DNA of 64,000 bases from positions 1 to 64,000 of the forward strand of contig JACKLZ010000002.1 of NCBI GenBank assembly GCA_024235675.1, read 5' to 3'. This DNA comes from Zoogloeaceae bacterium. GTDB lineage: Bacteria; Pseudomonadota; Gammaproteobacteria; Burkholderiales; Rhodocyclaceae. This document shows positions 46,440 to 55,923 of the stretch, piece after piece; position 1 is the first letter of the stretch, and each line of letters opens with the position of its first letter. Position numbers and translations under genes: made by a program. The notes under the pieces are model-generated. The model had not been told where the DNA came from, did not search any database, and worked only from the letters and a program-made list of their open reading frames with translations.

Positions 46440-47801
46440 ATGGCTATCGTAATCCTCTTCAGCATGGTCATCGGCTTCATGCTCATCGGCGTACCCATCG
46501 CAATTTCGCTGGGTCTGTCGAGTGTGCTGTTCCTGATGGCCCATTCCGACACGTCGCTTGCGTCGGTTGCCCAGACACTCTTTACCGCCTTTGACGGGCA
46601 CTACACCCTGCTGGCGATTCCGTTTTTCATCCTCGCCTCGAGCTTCATGTCGACCGGCGGTGTGGCTAACCGCATCATCCGCTTTGCCATCGCGCTGGTT
46701 GGCTCCATCCGCGGCGGCCTGGGCATCGCGTCGGTGATCGCCTGCATGATGTTCGCAGCGCTGTCGGGCTCATCCCCTGCCACCGTGGTAGCGATCGGCT
46801 CGATCGTTATCGCCGGCATGGTGCAAGCGGGCTACAAGAAAGAGTTTGCCGCAGGCCTCATCTGTAACGCAGGTACGCTGGGCATCCTGATTCCGCCGTC
46901 GATCGTGATGGTGGTGTATTCGGCCGCCACTGACGTGTCGGTGGGCCGGATGTTCCTGGCGGGCGTGGTACCAGGCCTGATCGCCGGATTGATGCTGATG
47001 GTCGCCATCTACGTCACCGCGCGCGTCAAGAACCTGCCCGCGCAGCCCTTCCCAGGCTGGGGAGAAGTCGGTGAAGCGGCCCGTGACGCCTCCTGGGGTC
47101 TGTTTCTGATCATCATCATTCTTGGCGGTATCTATGGCGGCATCTTCACGCCCACCGAAGCCGCCGCGGTGGCCGCGGTCTACGCCTTCCTGATCGCCAA
47201 CTATGTCTACAAGGACATGGGGCCGTTTGCCGACGAAAACAATCGCCGCAACCCGCTGATCAAGGTGCTTGAGGTGTTCTGGCACGAAGACACCAAGAAG
47301 ACCCTGTTCGAAGCCGGCAAGCTGACCATCATGCTGATGTTCGTGATCGCCAACGCGATCATCCTCAAGCACGTGCTGACCGAAGAACGCGTACCGCAAG
47401 CCATCACCGAGGCCATGCTGTCGGCCGGCTTCGGCCCGATCGCCTTCCTCATCGTGGTCAACATCATCCTGCTCATCGGCGGTCAGTTCATGGAGCCGTC
47501 GGGCCTGCTGATCATCGTCGCGCCGCTGGTCTTCCCGATCGCCATGCAACTGGGCATCGACCCGATCCACCTGGGCATCATCATGGTGGTGAACATGGAA
47601 ATCGGCATGATCACACCACCGGTCGGCCTCAACCTGTTCGTCACCGCCGGTGTGGCTCAAATGTCGGTGATGAACGTGGTCAAAGCGGCGATGCCTTGGG
47701 TCGCGATCATGTTCGTGTTCCTGATCCTCGTCACCTACGTGCCCTGGATTTCGACATGGTTGCCGACCCTGATGATGGGGCCGGAAATCATCACCAACTA
47801 A
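46440..47801 (+). CDS. dctM: TRAP transporter large permease DctM
   Basis: 453 aa, about 12 membrane helices. The family motifs GSSPATVVAIGSI and AGLICNAGTLGILIPPSIVMVVY are present, with GGIYGGIFTPTEAAAVAAVYA in the second half. It forms the Na+-driven transport channel. It is slightly longer than the typical ~430 aa because of a cytoplasmic insert (~250-275). Confidence 0.95.
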   Translation: MAIVILFSMVIGFMLIGVPIAISLGLSSVLFLMAHSDTSLASVAQTLFTAFDGHYTLLAIPFFILASSFMSTGGVANRIIRFAIALVGSIRGGLGIASVIACMMFAALSGSSPATVVAIGSIVIAGMVQAGYKKEFAAGLICNAGTLGILIPPSIVMVVYSAATDVSVGRMFLAGVVPGLIAGLMLMVAIYVTARVKNLPAQPFPGWGEVGEAARDASWGLFLIIIILGGIYGGIFTPTEAAAVAAVYAFLIANYVYKDMGPFADENNRRNPLIKVLEVFWHEDTKKTLFEAGKLTIMLMFVIANAIILKHVLTEERVPQAITEAMLSAGFGPIAFLIVVNIILLIGGQFMEPSGLLIIVAPLVFPIAMQLGIDPIHLGIIMVVNMEIGMITPPVGLNLFVTAGVAQMSVMNVVKAAMPWVAIMFVFLILVTYVPWISTWLPTLMMGPEIITN

Positions 47802-47820
47802 GGCCGAGTATCACGCAACA

Positions 47821-47848
47821 AAAGACCCCGCCGCGGCGGGGTCTTTTT
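47821..47848. terminator. Bidirectional terminator dctM / tupA
   Basis: A perfect 26-base palindrome (47821-47846; half site AAAGACCCCGCCG) with T runs on both strands. It sits between the convergent dctM and tupA genes. Confidence 0.9.
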
Positions 47849-47864
47849 CGTTAACGTGCGCGAA

Positions 47865-48680
47865 CTATTTGGCGGCCAGGGGGAAGAACAACTGCTCGCC
47901 ATGCAGTTTGTAGTCGGCGATCGCCTGGTGGCCGGCATCGGAGGTGATCCAGTTGATGAAGGTCTCGGCCGCTGCCTTCTTCACATGCGGATGCTTGGCC
48001 GGATTGATCAGAATCACGCCATAGGGGTTGTAGAGCTTCGGGTCGCCCTGAAACAGGATTTTGAGATCCTGCCGGTTCTTGAAGTTGGCCCACGAACCAC
48101 GATCGCTCAACGTATAGGCACCGATGCCCGCCGCCATGTTCAGCGTCGCGCCCATGCCGGAGCCCGAGGCCTTGTACCAGGCCTGGCCTTCCGGATTCTT
48201 GCCCGCGCCTTTCCAGAAGCGCATTTCGGCCGAGTGAGTGCCACTGCGGTCGGCGCGCGACGCAAAGGCGCTGCCGCTATCGGCGATTTTGGCGAAGGCC
48301 TCATCGGTACTCTTCGTCGAGGCGATGCCCGCGGGGTCCGCAGCCGGGCCGACGACAACGAAGTCGTTGTACATCACATCCTTGCGATACGCGCCAAAGC
48401 CCTCAGCCACAAAGGCCTCTTCCTTGGCCCGGTCGTGCACCAGCAGCGCGTCCGCATCGCCACGCTTGCCCACATCCAGCGCCTGGCCGGTGCCCAGCGC
48501 GACGACCTTTACCTGAATGCCGCTGGCCTTCTCGAAGATCGGCAGAATGTAGCCAAACAGACCCGAATTTTCGGTCGAGGTTGTCGATGCCAGCGTGATC
48601 GATTCGCCGGCCTGAACCGTCAATGCCGTTGCAGTCAGTGCCAGCGCGGGCAGCAAACGCTTCAAAAAGCCAGATGCCAT
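47865..48680 (-). CDS. tupA: Tungstate-binding protein TupA
   Basis: 271 aa with a signal peptide (1-24). LASTTSTENSGLF holds the TTTS-type oxyanion loop of tungstate binders, and SRADRSGTHSAEMRFW matches the second binding loop. Tungstate is favoured over molybdate because the operon upstream codes for a W-type aldehyde oxidoreductase. Its start overlaps the ATPase gene by 19 bp. It is last in the operon. Confidence 0.9.
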   Translation of the reverse strand: MASGFLKRLLPALALTATALTVQAGESITLASTTSTENSGLFGYILPIFEKASGIQVKVVALGTGQALDVGKRGDADALLVHDRAKEEAFVAEGFGAYRKDVMYNDFVVVGPAADPAGIASTKSTDEAFAKIADSGSAFASRADRSGTHSAEMRFWKGAGKNPEGQAWYKASGSGMGATLNMAAGIGAYTLSDRGSWANFKNRQDLKILFQGDPKLYNPYGVILINPAKHPHVKKAAAETFINWITSDAGHQAIADYKLHGEQLFFPLAAK

Positions 48681-49381
48681 GGGAGTTCTCCTTGAATAAA
48701 CTGCCGAGCCTCGGCTGAGGCCGGCTGGGAAAAGAAGCGACGCACCGATACGTGTTCACGCACACGGCCGCCCGCCAGAAAGACAATGTCATCGGCCAGA
48801 CGCGTCGCCTGACCCAGATTATGCGTTGTCATTAATATTTTTGTGCCTTCCGTGCGGATCTGCCGCACGATCCGCTCCACCGCCTCCACCGCCGAGGGGT
48901 CGAGGCTGGAGGTTGGCTCGTCGAGCAAGAGCAAACGCGGCCGGGTCAGCCAGACCCGACCCAGCGCCAGGCGCTGCTGCTCGCCGCCGGACAGTTGCCG
49001 GGCATTGTCGTTGGCCCGGTCAGCCAGGCCCACTTGCTCAAGCATGGCCATTGCGGCCAAACGGCGATCCCGCGCACCGACACCACGCGGCACCAGCCCC
49101 AGCGCGATGTTGTCGATTACCGAACTGCGCAACATGACGGGGTGCTGAAAGACCATCCCCACGGCCAAGGGATCAAACGCGCCGCCGCCCCAATCGAGCG
49201 ACCCGCCCGTCGGCTGGAGCAAACCACACACGGTCCGCAGAAGCACGCTCTTGCCTGCGCCGTTGGGCCCGAGAATGACGGTAATGCCCTCGCCAGACAG
49301 GGTCAGATCGACCCCCTCGAGCACGGCACGGCCATTGGGCCGAAACACCACATCGCGCAGTTGTAGCGGGAACAGGCTCAT
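48662..49381 (-). CDS. tupC: Tungstate ABC transporter ATP-binding protein
   Basis: 239 aa ABC ATPase. Walker A ILGPNGAGKS, signature QLSGGEQQRLALGR, Walker B LLLLDEPTSSLD, and the His switch in TTHNLG. It powers TupAB import. Starts overlap at both ends (49378-49381 with tupB; 48662-48680 with tupA). Confidence 0.92.
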   Translation of the reverse strand: MSLFPLQLRDVVFRPNGRAVLEGVDLTLSGEGITVILGPNGAGKSVLLRTVCGLLQPTGGSLDWGGGAFDPLAVGMVFQHPVMLRSSVIDNIALGLVPRGVGARDRRLAAMAMLEQVGLADRANDNARQLSGGEQQRLALGRVWLTRPRLLLLDEPTSSLDPSAVEAVERIVRQIRTEGTKILMTTHNLGQATRLADDIVFLAGGRVREHVSVRRFFSQPASAEARQFIQGELPWHLAF

Positions 49382-50082
49382 TCGAATCGACGCATTACCG
49401 AGGTACGCAAAGCAAAGGCCCCTGCATTGAGAAGGAGGATCAGCACCAGCAAGACCATGCCCAGCGCGATCGCCAAGGGCAGATCGCCCTTGCTGGTTTC
49501 GAGCGCGATGGCGGTGGTCATGACCCGTGTACTGCGATCGATGTTGCCACCGACAATCATCACCGCGCCCACTTCCGACATGGCGCGGCCCAGACCAGCG
49601 AGCACCGCGACCGACAGTGAAAACCGGCAGTCATACAGCAACACACGCACTGTGTCTCGCCAGCCAAATCGCAGCGCGGAGAGTTCTTCGCAATACTGGC
49701 GCCAGCTGTCCTCGACCACCTGCCGGGAAATCGCCGCCATCAACGGCACCACCAGCACCACCTGAGCGATCACCATGGCCGAGGGCGTATACAGCAGGCC
49801 GAAGTCCCCCATCGGTCCGGAGCGCGACAACACGAGATAGACCACCACCCCCACAACCACCGAGGGCAGGCCCATGAATCCGTTCACGACAACGGCCGCG
49901 GCCTGCTTGCCGGGGAAGTTGCCGACCGCCAGACACGCCCCCAGCGGCAATCCGATAAACGTGCCGATCAAAACCGCCAGGCTGCTCACCTGAAGTGACA
50001 GCAAGACGATCTCGAACACCCGCGCGTCGAAACCCAACAACAACGAAAACGCGTCGGCAATAGCCTGTGAAAATCCGCCCAA
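49378..50082 (-). CDS. tupB: Tungstate ABC transporter permease
   Basis: 234 aa, about five or six membrane helices, with an ABC permease EAA-like loop (EELSALRFGWRDTVRVLL) and GLGRAMSEVGAVMIVGGNID, the Tup/Mod permease signature. It lies 6 bp after the small unknown gene 50089-50394. Confidence 0.92.
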   Translation of the reverse strand: MGGFSQAIADAFSLLLGFDARVFEIVLLSLQVSSLAVLIGTFIGLPLGACLAVGNFPGKQAAAVVVNGFMGLPSVVVGVVVYLVLSRSGPMGDFGLLYTPSAMVIAQVVLVVPLMAAISRQVVEDSWRQYCEELSALRFGWRDTVRVLLYDCRFSLSVAVLAGLGRAMSEVGAVMIVGGNIDRSTRVMTTAIALETSKGDLPLAIALGMVLLVLILLLNAGAFALRTSVMRRFE

Positions 50083-50088
50083 AACCCC

Positions 50089-50394
50089 TCAGCCTCCGCC
50101 GCGTTGCATGGCGCGATCCAGCCGTGCAATCAAGGCCGCGCGCGCGGGCAATTCGCCCGCCAGGAACTCAAATCGGGTCGCCAGCACGGGCAGCGCAAAC
50201 AGACCGATGCGCCGCGCCGACTGCGGCACGGCGGTGATCTCCAGACACACCTCGCCCTCGCTCACGCGAAACCGCCCCCCGCCGAGCGACTCGACGCCGC
50301 CCGGCAAGGCCGCCAGCAGACTCCGCTCAAATTCCTGCGGGCTCGCCCCCACCTCGCGTGAAAACGTCTCCAGTGACGGCGGTGTAAACGCCAA
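50089..50394 (-). CDS. Small protein of the W-enzyme operon, unknown function
   Basis: 101 aa from a TTG at 50394 that has GGAGG six bases upstream and begins two bases after the MoaD-like stop. MAFTPPSLETFSREVGASPQ, then GVESLGGGRFRVSEGEVCLE and ALPVLATRFEFLAGE. Soluble, one Cys, an alpha-beta pattern. No family is recognised. Position between the MoaD-like gene and the tungstate permease suggests a part in W cofactor supply or AOR assembly. Confidence 0.7.
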   Translation of the reverse strand: MAFTPPSLETFSREVGASPQEFERSLLAALPGGVESLGGGRFRVSEGEVCLEITAVPQSARRIGLFALPVLATRFEFLAGELPARAALIARLDRAMQRGGG

Positions 50395-50396
50395 GA

Positions 50397-50648
50397 TCAG
50401 CCTCCGGCCACCGGCGGCCAGATGGCCAGCTCGTCGCACTCTTCCAGCACGTAGGTCGCCCGCTCGGACGGCGGAATGAAACGCCCATTGACCAGCACCA
50501 GGTGCGCGCTTTTTTCGGGCACCCGGTACTGGTCAATGACCGTCTGAATCGTGGTGCCTGCCGGCAGATCGAGATCGACGATATTGCCTTTTCGATCGGC
50601 CGGCAGGTAATCGGTCAATGACGCAAAAAGCTTGAACTTCAGCTTCAT
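50397..50648 (-). CDS. MoaD/ThiS-family sulfur carrier of the W-enzyme operon
   Basis: 83 aa ubiquitin-like protein ending in Gly-Gly (VAGG), which is adenylated and thiocarboxylated to donate sulfur in pterin cofactor synthesis. MKLKFKLFASLTDYLP, VLVNGRFIPPSERATYVLEE and DELAIWPPV are typical. The start overlaps the oxidoreductase subunit stop (ATGA). A dedicated MoaD for tungstopterin is common in AOR operons. Confidence 0.9.
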   Translation of the reverse strand: MKLKFKLFASLTDYLPADRKGNIVDLDLPAGTTIQTVIDQYRVPEKSAHLVLVNGRFIPPSERATYVLEECDELAIWPPVAGG

Positions 50649-51913
50649 GCCACCGCTCGATTCAAGGCGGTGGACTGCGTCACCGCCACGTAGGCCTCAA
50701 AGAATGCGTGCGGATTGTGAAGCAGGCGCTCTTTCCACGGGCCTAGATGCAACTGCCCCTGGATCAACCCGCGCAGCGCCCCCACATGATCGGTGAGCCC
50801 GATGGCAGTCGCGCCGATCAGTACGTCGCCCTTGAACTGCAGGCTGATGTAGCGATACGCCGCCTCGTCGCATTGCTCAACGCTCTGACCGTCCTTGTCA
50901 CCCCACCATTGACCGAACGATGTCGAGATCAGCCCGAGCGTGTCGAGCACGTTGATCGCCAGGACGCCCGGCAACTGAGCCTGTCCGCCCGCCATGTTGA
51001 TCGCCGCAATGCGCGCCTGATCCGCCGCATTGGGCTGGATGGCCGACACCAGATGCGCACCGGTAAACAGATCCGGCGCTTCGGCTACATCGCCTGCCGC
51101 GTAGATGCCCGGCACGGAAGTTTCCATGCGCGAATCGACGATCACGCCCTTGGCCACATGCACGCCGGTCGCTTCAAGAAAGCCAACATTCGGCGCCACA
51201 CCCGCGGCAACAATCACCACGTCGCAGGGCAGATGCTCGCCGGTAGACAGCTGCACATTCAGGGGTGCATCGTCGGTGCCGGTGTCGATACGCTCGACGC
51301 CTGCCGTGGTGCGCACGGCGATGCCCTTGGACTCGACCCAGCGCTTGATCATGCCGCCAGCGGTCGGCGTCATCATGCGCGGCACCATGCGGTCGCCCAT
51401 TTCGACCACGGTCAGTTCCACGCCACGTTTGGCCAGCGCTTCCATGATGATGCAGCCGATGAAGCCGGCGCCCAGTTGCAGCACCCGACTGCCGGGCTTG
51501 GTCAATGCGGCAATGGCACGCGCGTCTTCGAGCGTCCAGCAGGTCTGGGTTTGCGGGCGGTCGATGCCGGGGATGGGCGGGCGCACCGGGTGCGAGCCGG
51601 TGGCAATGAGCAGGCGGTCATAGTCTTCATGGCTGCCATCGTGAAACAACACGCGCTGCTGCTCGCGATCAACCGACACGGCACGGCCGGACTTCAAGGT
51701 GATGTCCAGCGATTCGAAATGTCCGGCGCGTTTGCGCAGGTAGGTGCCGGACTCCTGAATATTCCCTTCGAGCAGATACGGAATGGCCATGCGCGAATAC
51801 GGCGGTGCGTCTTCACTGCCGGCGACAACGATCTGGCCCGCCGGATCGGCCTGGCGCAGGGTTTCGGCGGCAATGATCCCGGTGGGTCCATTGCCCAGAA
51901 TCAGATACTTCAT
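50645..51913 (-). CDS. aorC: FAD/NAD-linked subunit of W aldehyde oxidoreductase
   Basis: 422 aa from the ATG at 51913. Two Rossmann folds: FAD (YLILGNGPTGIIAAETL) and NAD (VLQLGAGFIGCIIMEAL), and a late VPGIYAAGDVAEAPD. This is the NADH-oxidase-like subunit that lets AOR of Aromatoleum type reduce NAD+. It follows the W subunit gene and overlaps the MoaD-like gene. Confidence 0.88.
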   Translation of the reverse strand: MKYLILGNGPTGIIAAETLRQADPAGQIVVAGSEDAPPYSRMAIPYLLEGNIQESGTYLRKRAGHFESLDITLKSGRAVSVDREQQRVLFHDGSHEDYDRLLIATGSHPVRPPIPGIDRPQTQTCWTLEDARAIAALTKPGSRVLQLGAGFIGCIIMEALAKRGVELTVVEMGDRMVPRMMTPTAGGMIKRWVESKGIAVRTTAGVERIDTGTDDAPLNVQLSTGEHLPCDVVIVAAGVAPNVGFLEATGVHVAKGVIVDSRMETSVPGIYAAGDVAEAPDLFTGAHLVSAIQPNAADQARIAAINMAGGQAQLPGVLAINVLDTLGLISTSFGQWWGDKDGQSVEQCDEAAYRYISLQFKGDVLIGATAIGLTDHVGALRGLIQGQLHLGPWKERLLHNPHAFFEAYVAVTQSTALNRAVA

Positions 51914-52028
51914 GGAGAACTCCTCATACGCAGGATCGGCCCGCCCGCCCAAAAGGCAAAGACGAGCCGACAGCAAGCTGAACCGGTCGCGGCCTTCACC
52001 GCGACCGGCACTCAGGCCAAAACCGGAA

Positions 52029-53876
52029 TCAGAGCCCGAGCCGGGCGACTGTTTCCTCGGTAACGACCCCTTCCGGCGTCCAGCCGCGTATCTGGTAGTA
52101 CTCCGGAATCATCTTGTCGATGCCGCTCACCAGCCCCTTGGCCGGGCCCGTCTGGGCAGGTTCGGTCTTCAAGCGTGGCGGCAGGTCATCATCCTTGCGG
52201 GTGAAGCCTGCGGCCGTGTTGAACTGCCGTTCCATGTTCCAGATGCGCTCGCCCACCAGATTGAGTTTCTCCATGGACCAATCACCGTCGCAGGCCGCCT
52301 GCAGCTGCGGTTGCACGTCGGCCAGCGTCCAGGCAAAAGACGTGAACACACAGATGCCCGCCGAGTCGAAGATCGCCGTCGCATCCTGAAATGCCTTGAC
52401 CAGCTCCGGCTTGCCTTCGGTAACGAGCGGATCGGTCTTGACCGGAATGCCCAGCACCTCGGAAGCCACGGTGTAACTGCGCAAATGGCAGGCACCGCGA
52501 TTGGAGGTGGCGTAGGTCAGGCCCATGCCCTGGATGCCGCGCGCGTCATAAGCCGGAAACTCCTGGCCCTTGACCGTCATCGACAACTCGGGGTGGCCGT
52601 ACTTTTCACACAGGCGCTTCGACCCCTGGCCAATTTCCACGCCAAAGCCTTCGCCCAATGCGGTCATCTCGGTGATCCGTGCCAGCGCTTCGGCCGAGCC
52701 GAAAGGCGCATCAACGCCGATCTGCTCATTGGTCAGCACGCCCATTTCGTAGAGCTCCATCACCGCACCCACGGTGGCTCCGAAGGAGATCGGATCCATG
52801 CCCTGCTCGTTGCACAGCAGGTTGGCGTACTGCAAGGCTTCGATGTCGCCCACGCCGTTCGCTGCGCCCAGCGCCCAGGCCGCTTCGTACTCCAGGCCAC
52901 CAGAGGCGCCCCAGTACTCGGGTTTGTTGACGACGGTGAAGTGGCCCTTGTCGATCTCGGAGATCCGGCCGCAGGCGATGGTGCACCCGAAGCAGGCGGC
53001 ATTGGTCACCAGCTGCGACTTGCCATCAGAGGCGCGCTTCTCGTGCATGGCCTCGGCCGAAATCTTGGCCGCGTCCTCAAACTGCACGTCCTTGTGGTTA
53101 CGCGTCGGAAGCGAGCCCATCTCGTTGATCACGTTCATCAACACCTGGGTGCCGTACTTCGGCAGCCCCTCGCCCGTCACCGCATTGTCAGCCAGCACTT
53201 TCTTGGCTGCGGTGGTCGCGGCCATGAAGCCCTTGAAGTCCTTGATGCCGCCAACGCCCTTCGTGCCTCGCAGCGCCACGGCCTTCAGGTTCTTGGAACC
53301 CATCACGGCGCCCACGCCAGAGCGGCCGGCCGCCCGGTGCAGGTCATTGACCACACAGGCGTACAGCACCTGATTTTCGCCCGCCCGGCCAATCGACGAC
53401 ACCCGGATCTGCGGGTCCTGATGCTGCTTCTTGATGGTCTCTTCGGTCTCCCAGCAGGACTTGCCCCACAAACCGCTGGCATCGCGTAGCTCGGCCCGAT
53501 CATTTTCAACATACAAATACACCGGCTTGGGTGATTTGCCTTCGAAGATGATCATGTCCCAGCCAGCGAACTTCATTTCGGCGCCAAAGAAGCCGCCGGA
53601 ATTCGAACAGGCAATGGCGCCGGTGAGCGGCCCCTTGGTGACGATGGTGTAGCGCCCGCCAGTAGAGGCCATGGTGCCGGTCAGGGGACCGGTCGACATG
53701 ATCATTTTGTTGTCCGGCGACAAAGGATCGACCTTCGGATCGATTTCACTGATGAGATATTTGCTCGCCAAGCCGCGTGAGCCGAGATATTCGTCGGCCC
53801 ACTGCATGTTCAGCGGCTCGGGGGTGCACGTGCCCTGAGTGAGGTTCACGCGCAGGATTTTTCTAGCCCAGCCCAT
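52029..53876 (-). CDS. aorB: Tungsten-containing aldehyde:ferredoxin oxidoreductase large subunit
   Basis: 615 aa from the ATG at 53876 (GAGGAGG upstream). It oxidises aldehydes to acids at a bis-tungstopterin centre. AFOR N-domain: MGWARKILRVNLTQG, GGRYTIVTKGPLTGAIACSN and FFGAEMKFAGWDMIIFEGKS. Cluster ligands include CFGCTIACG. GRSGVGAVMGSKNLKAVALRG is a family hallmark. An ATG further upstream lies inside the aorA gene and is rejected. Substrates of the Aromatoleum enzyme include phenylacetaldehyde. Confidence 0.95.
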   Translation of the reverse strand: MGWARKILRVNLTQGTCTPEPLNMQWADEYLGSRGLASKYLISEIDPKVDPLSPDNKMIMSTGPLTGTMASTGGRYTIVTKGPLTGAIACSNSGGFFGAEMKFAGWDMIIFEGKSPKPVYLYVENDRAELRDASGLWGKSCWETEETIKKQHQDPQIRVSSIGRAGENQVLYACVVNDLHRAAGRSGVGAVMGSKNLKAVALRGTKGVGGIKDFKGFMAATTAAKKVLADNAVTGEGLPKYGTQVLMNVINEMGSLPTRNHKDVQFEDAAKISAEAMHEKRASDGKSQLVTNAACFGCTIACGRISEIDKGHFTVVNKPEYWGASGGLEYEAAWALGAANGVGDIEALQYANLLCNEQGMDPISFGATVGAVMELYEMGVLTNEQIGVDAPFGSAEALARITEMTALGEGFGVEIGQGSKRLCEKYGHPELSMTVKGQEFPAYDARGIQGMGLTYATSNRGACHLRSYTVASEVLGIPVKTDPLVTEGKPELVKAFQDATAIFDSAGICVFTSFAWTLADVQPQLQAACDGDWSMEKLNLVGERIWNMERQFNTAAGFTRKDDDLPPRLKTEPAQTGPAKGLVSGIDKMIPEYYQIRGWTPEGVVTEETVARLGL

Positions 53877-53889
53877 GGTTCCGTCCTCC

Positions 53890-54366
53890 TCAGCTTGCCG
53901 GCGTGGCAGTGTTGGCCTTGGCCGCCCACTGACGCATCTTGTCGAGCCCGGTCCAGTCGGCGTCGATATAGGTAATCGCACCGGTCGGACACGCGGTGGC
54001 ACAGGCAGGATTGTCATCGCACAGGTCGCACTTCTGAACCTTGCCCGAATCCTGCTCGTAGTTGATGGTGCCGAAGGGACAGGCGATGGTGCACACCTTG
54101 CACCCGACGCAGATATCCTCGTGGACCACCTTGGCGCCCGTGGCCGCATCGAGCCGGATGGCATCGACCGGGCAGGCGTTCATGCACCAGGCTTCAGCGC
54201 ACTGCGTGCAGGTATAGGGCACCTTTTTGCCCTCTGCTTCGAAATTGAATACTTTGATCCGCGACTTTGACGGATTGAAGACCCCATGATGCTCATACGA
54301 ACAGGCCATCTCGCATTGCAGACAGCCCGTGCATTTGGCGGGGTCAATGTGAAGAGACTTCAACAT
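53890..54366 (-). CDS. aorA: Polyferredoxin subunit of W aldehyde oxidoreductase
   Basis: 158 aa with Cys motifs for four [4Fe-4S] clusters: CTGCLQCEMAC, CTQCAEAWCMNACP, CVGCKVCTIACP, and CDLCDDNPACATACP. It carries electrons from the W subunit to the FAD subunit. It is first gene of the operon; the next start is 13 bp on. The start ATG follows a GGAGGAG-type site. Confidence 0.93.
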   Translation of the reverse strand: MLKSLHIDPAKCTGCLQCEMACSYEHHGVFNPSKSRIKVFNFEAEGKKVPYTCTQCAEAWCMNACPVDAIRLDAATGAKVVHEDICVGCKVCTIACPFGTINYEQDSGKVQKCDLCDDNPACATACPTGAITYIDADWTGLDKMRQWAAKANTATPAS

Positions 54367-54664
54367 CGGCCGACTCCTCCTGACAGGTTGAGATCGGGCG
54401 GGTGGCCTCTGGCGGACCGAACAATAATCCTCGCAGTGCAGTCAGCTGCGGGACAATTCCTGCATACGCCCGTTTATTATTCTCCCTCACGCGCCTGCTC
54501 AGTTCGACGCGATCGAGCACTCAGCATACGCCCACGGACTTGATTGTCAACGCGCCGAAAACCGCGCCGGATGGCGCTTTCAGGCTGGATTGCCTACTAT
54601 TCATCTGGACGCAGTGCAGCACGCTTGGCGATGCACTTCACGCTCAAAAACAAGAGGCCAGACC
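54367..54664. promoter_or_regulatory. Divergent promoter region aorA / moeA
   Basis: 298 bp between the divergent aorA and moeA genes, so both promoters must be here. AT-richer patches are at 54418-54430 and 54470-54485. No operator is clear enough to name. Confidence 0.5.
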
Positions 54665-55909
54665 ATGACGCTCCCGAACAATGCCCCAGCCGCTGCGCGA
54701 ACCGCGCTTGATGTTGAGGAAGCACGCGCACTCATTCATGCCTCACTGGTGCCGGTGCAGGGCTGGGAGCAGGTCGCCATCCGCGATGCACTCGGCCGTG
54801 TCCTCGCCGAAGACGTCATTGCACCGCACAATGTGCCCGCCCATGACAACTCCGCCATGGACGGCTACGCCATTCGCACCGACGACTGCAACGCCGGCGC
54901 ATCACTGAGCATTGTCGGCACCGCATTCGCAGGCAACGCCTTCTCCGGCATCGTCGGCCCGGGACAGGCCGTGCGCATCATGACCGGCGCCATGGTGCCC
55001 CGCGGCGCCGACTGCATCGTGCCACAAGAAGACGTTCAGGCCGACAAAGCCCACGTTCAGATCCCTGCGGGCCGCAAACCCGGCGAGAACATCCGCTGTG
55101 CGGGCGAAGACCTCGCCCTGGGCGAGCCCGCGCTCTCGGCAGGCAAGCGCATTGGCCCGGCCGAACTCGGCCTGATCGCCTCGCTGGGCATTGCCGAAGT
55201 CACCGTCTATCGGCGCCTGCGCGTCGCGTTTTTCTCGACCGGCGATGAAGTCGCCTCCATCGGCAAGCCACTCGCGCCCGGCCAGATCTACGACAGCAAC
55301 CGCTACACGCTCCATGGCGTGCTGACCCGGCTCGGCTGCGACATCCTCGATATGGGGGTCATCCCCGACCGCCCCGACGCACTCGAAGCCGCCTTCCGCG
55401 ACGCGGCGACCGCGGCCGACGTGATTCTGACCTCCGGCGGCGTATCGGTTGGCGAGGCGGACTTCATCAAGGAAATGGTCAATCGACTCGGTCAGGTCGC
55501 GTTCTGGAAGATCAATATCAAGCCCGGCCGCCCCATGGCCTTCGGCAAGCTCGACAACACCTGGCTGTTCGGCCTGCCAGGCAACCCCGTCGCGGTGATG
55601 GTCACCTTCTACCAGTTTGTGCAGGACGCCCTGCTGGCGCTGATGGGCGTCACCCCCCTGCCGACGCGGCCAACACTGGCCGCACGCTGCACCACCGGGA
55701 TCCGCAAGCGCCCCGGCCGGCGGGAGTTCGTCCGGGCCATTGTCCGGGCGGGAGCCGATGGCTGGGAGGTCTCGCCCACTGGCGCCCAGGGCTCAGGCGT
55801 GTTGCGCTCGATGTCGGATGCCAACTGTTTCATCGTACTGCCCGAGGCCCGCGCCGATGTGAGCGCGGGGGACCCGGTGGACATCCAGTTGTTCGATGGT
55901 CTGATCTAA
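54665..55909 (+). CDS. moeA: Molybdopterin molybdenumtransferase MoeA
   Basis: 414 aa. It inserts Mo or W into adenylylated molybdopterin. VPAHDNSAMDGYAIR at the start, MTGAMVPRGADCIVPQED, FFSTGDEVASIGKPL, then SGGVSVGEADFIKEM and PGRPMAFGKLDNTWLFGLPGNPVAV, read in two parts. Being divergent from the W enzyme operon, it may be the W-dedicated copy (inference; other moeA genes are not visible). Confidence 0.94.
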   Translation: MTLPNNAPAAARTALDVEEARALIHASLVPVQGWEQVAIRDALGRVLAEDVIAPHNVPAHDNSAMDGYAIRTDDCNAGASLSIVGTAFAGNAFSGIVGPGQAVRIMTGAMVPRGADCIVPQEDVQADKAHVQIPAGRKPGENIRCAGEDLALGEPALSAGKRIGPAELGLIASLGIAEVTVYRRLRVAFFSTGDEVASIGKPLAPGQIYDSNRYTLHGVLTRLGCDILDMGVIPDRPDALEAAFRDAATAADVILTSGGVSVGEADFIKEMVNRLGQVAFWKINIKPGRPMAFGKLDNTWLFGLPGNPVAVMVTFYQFVQDALLALMGVTPLPTRPTLAARCTTGIRKRPGRREFVRAIVRAGADGWEVSPTGAQGSGVLRSMSDANCFIVLPEARADVSAGDPVDIQLFDGLI

Positions 55910-55923
55910 GGCGCCACCAGCAC

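Noticed and set aside
54538..54552. Half FNR site (TTGAT) upstream of moeA
   Set aside because: The second half lacks ATCAA at the required distance.
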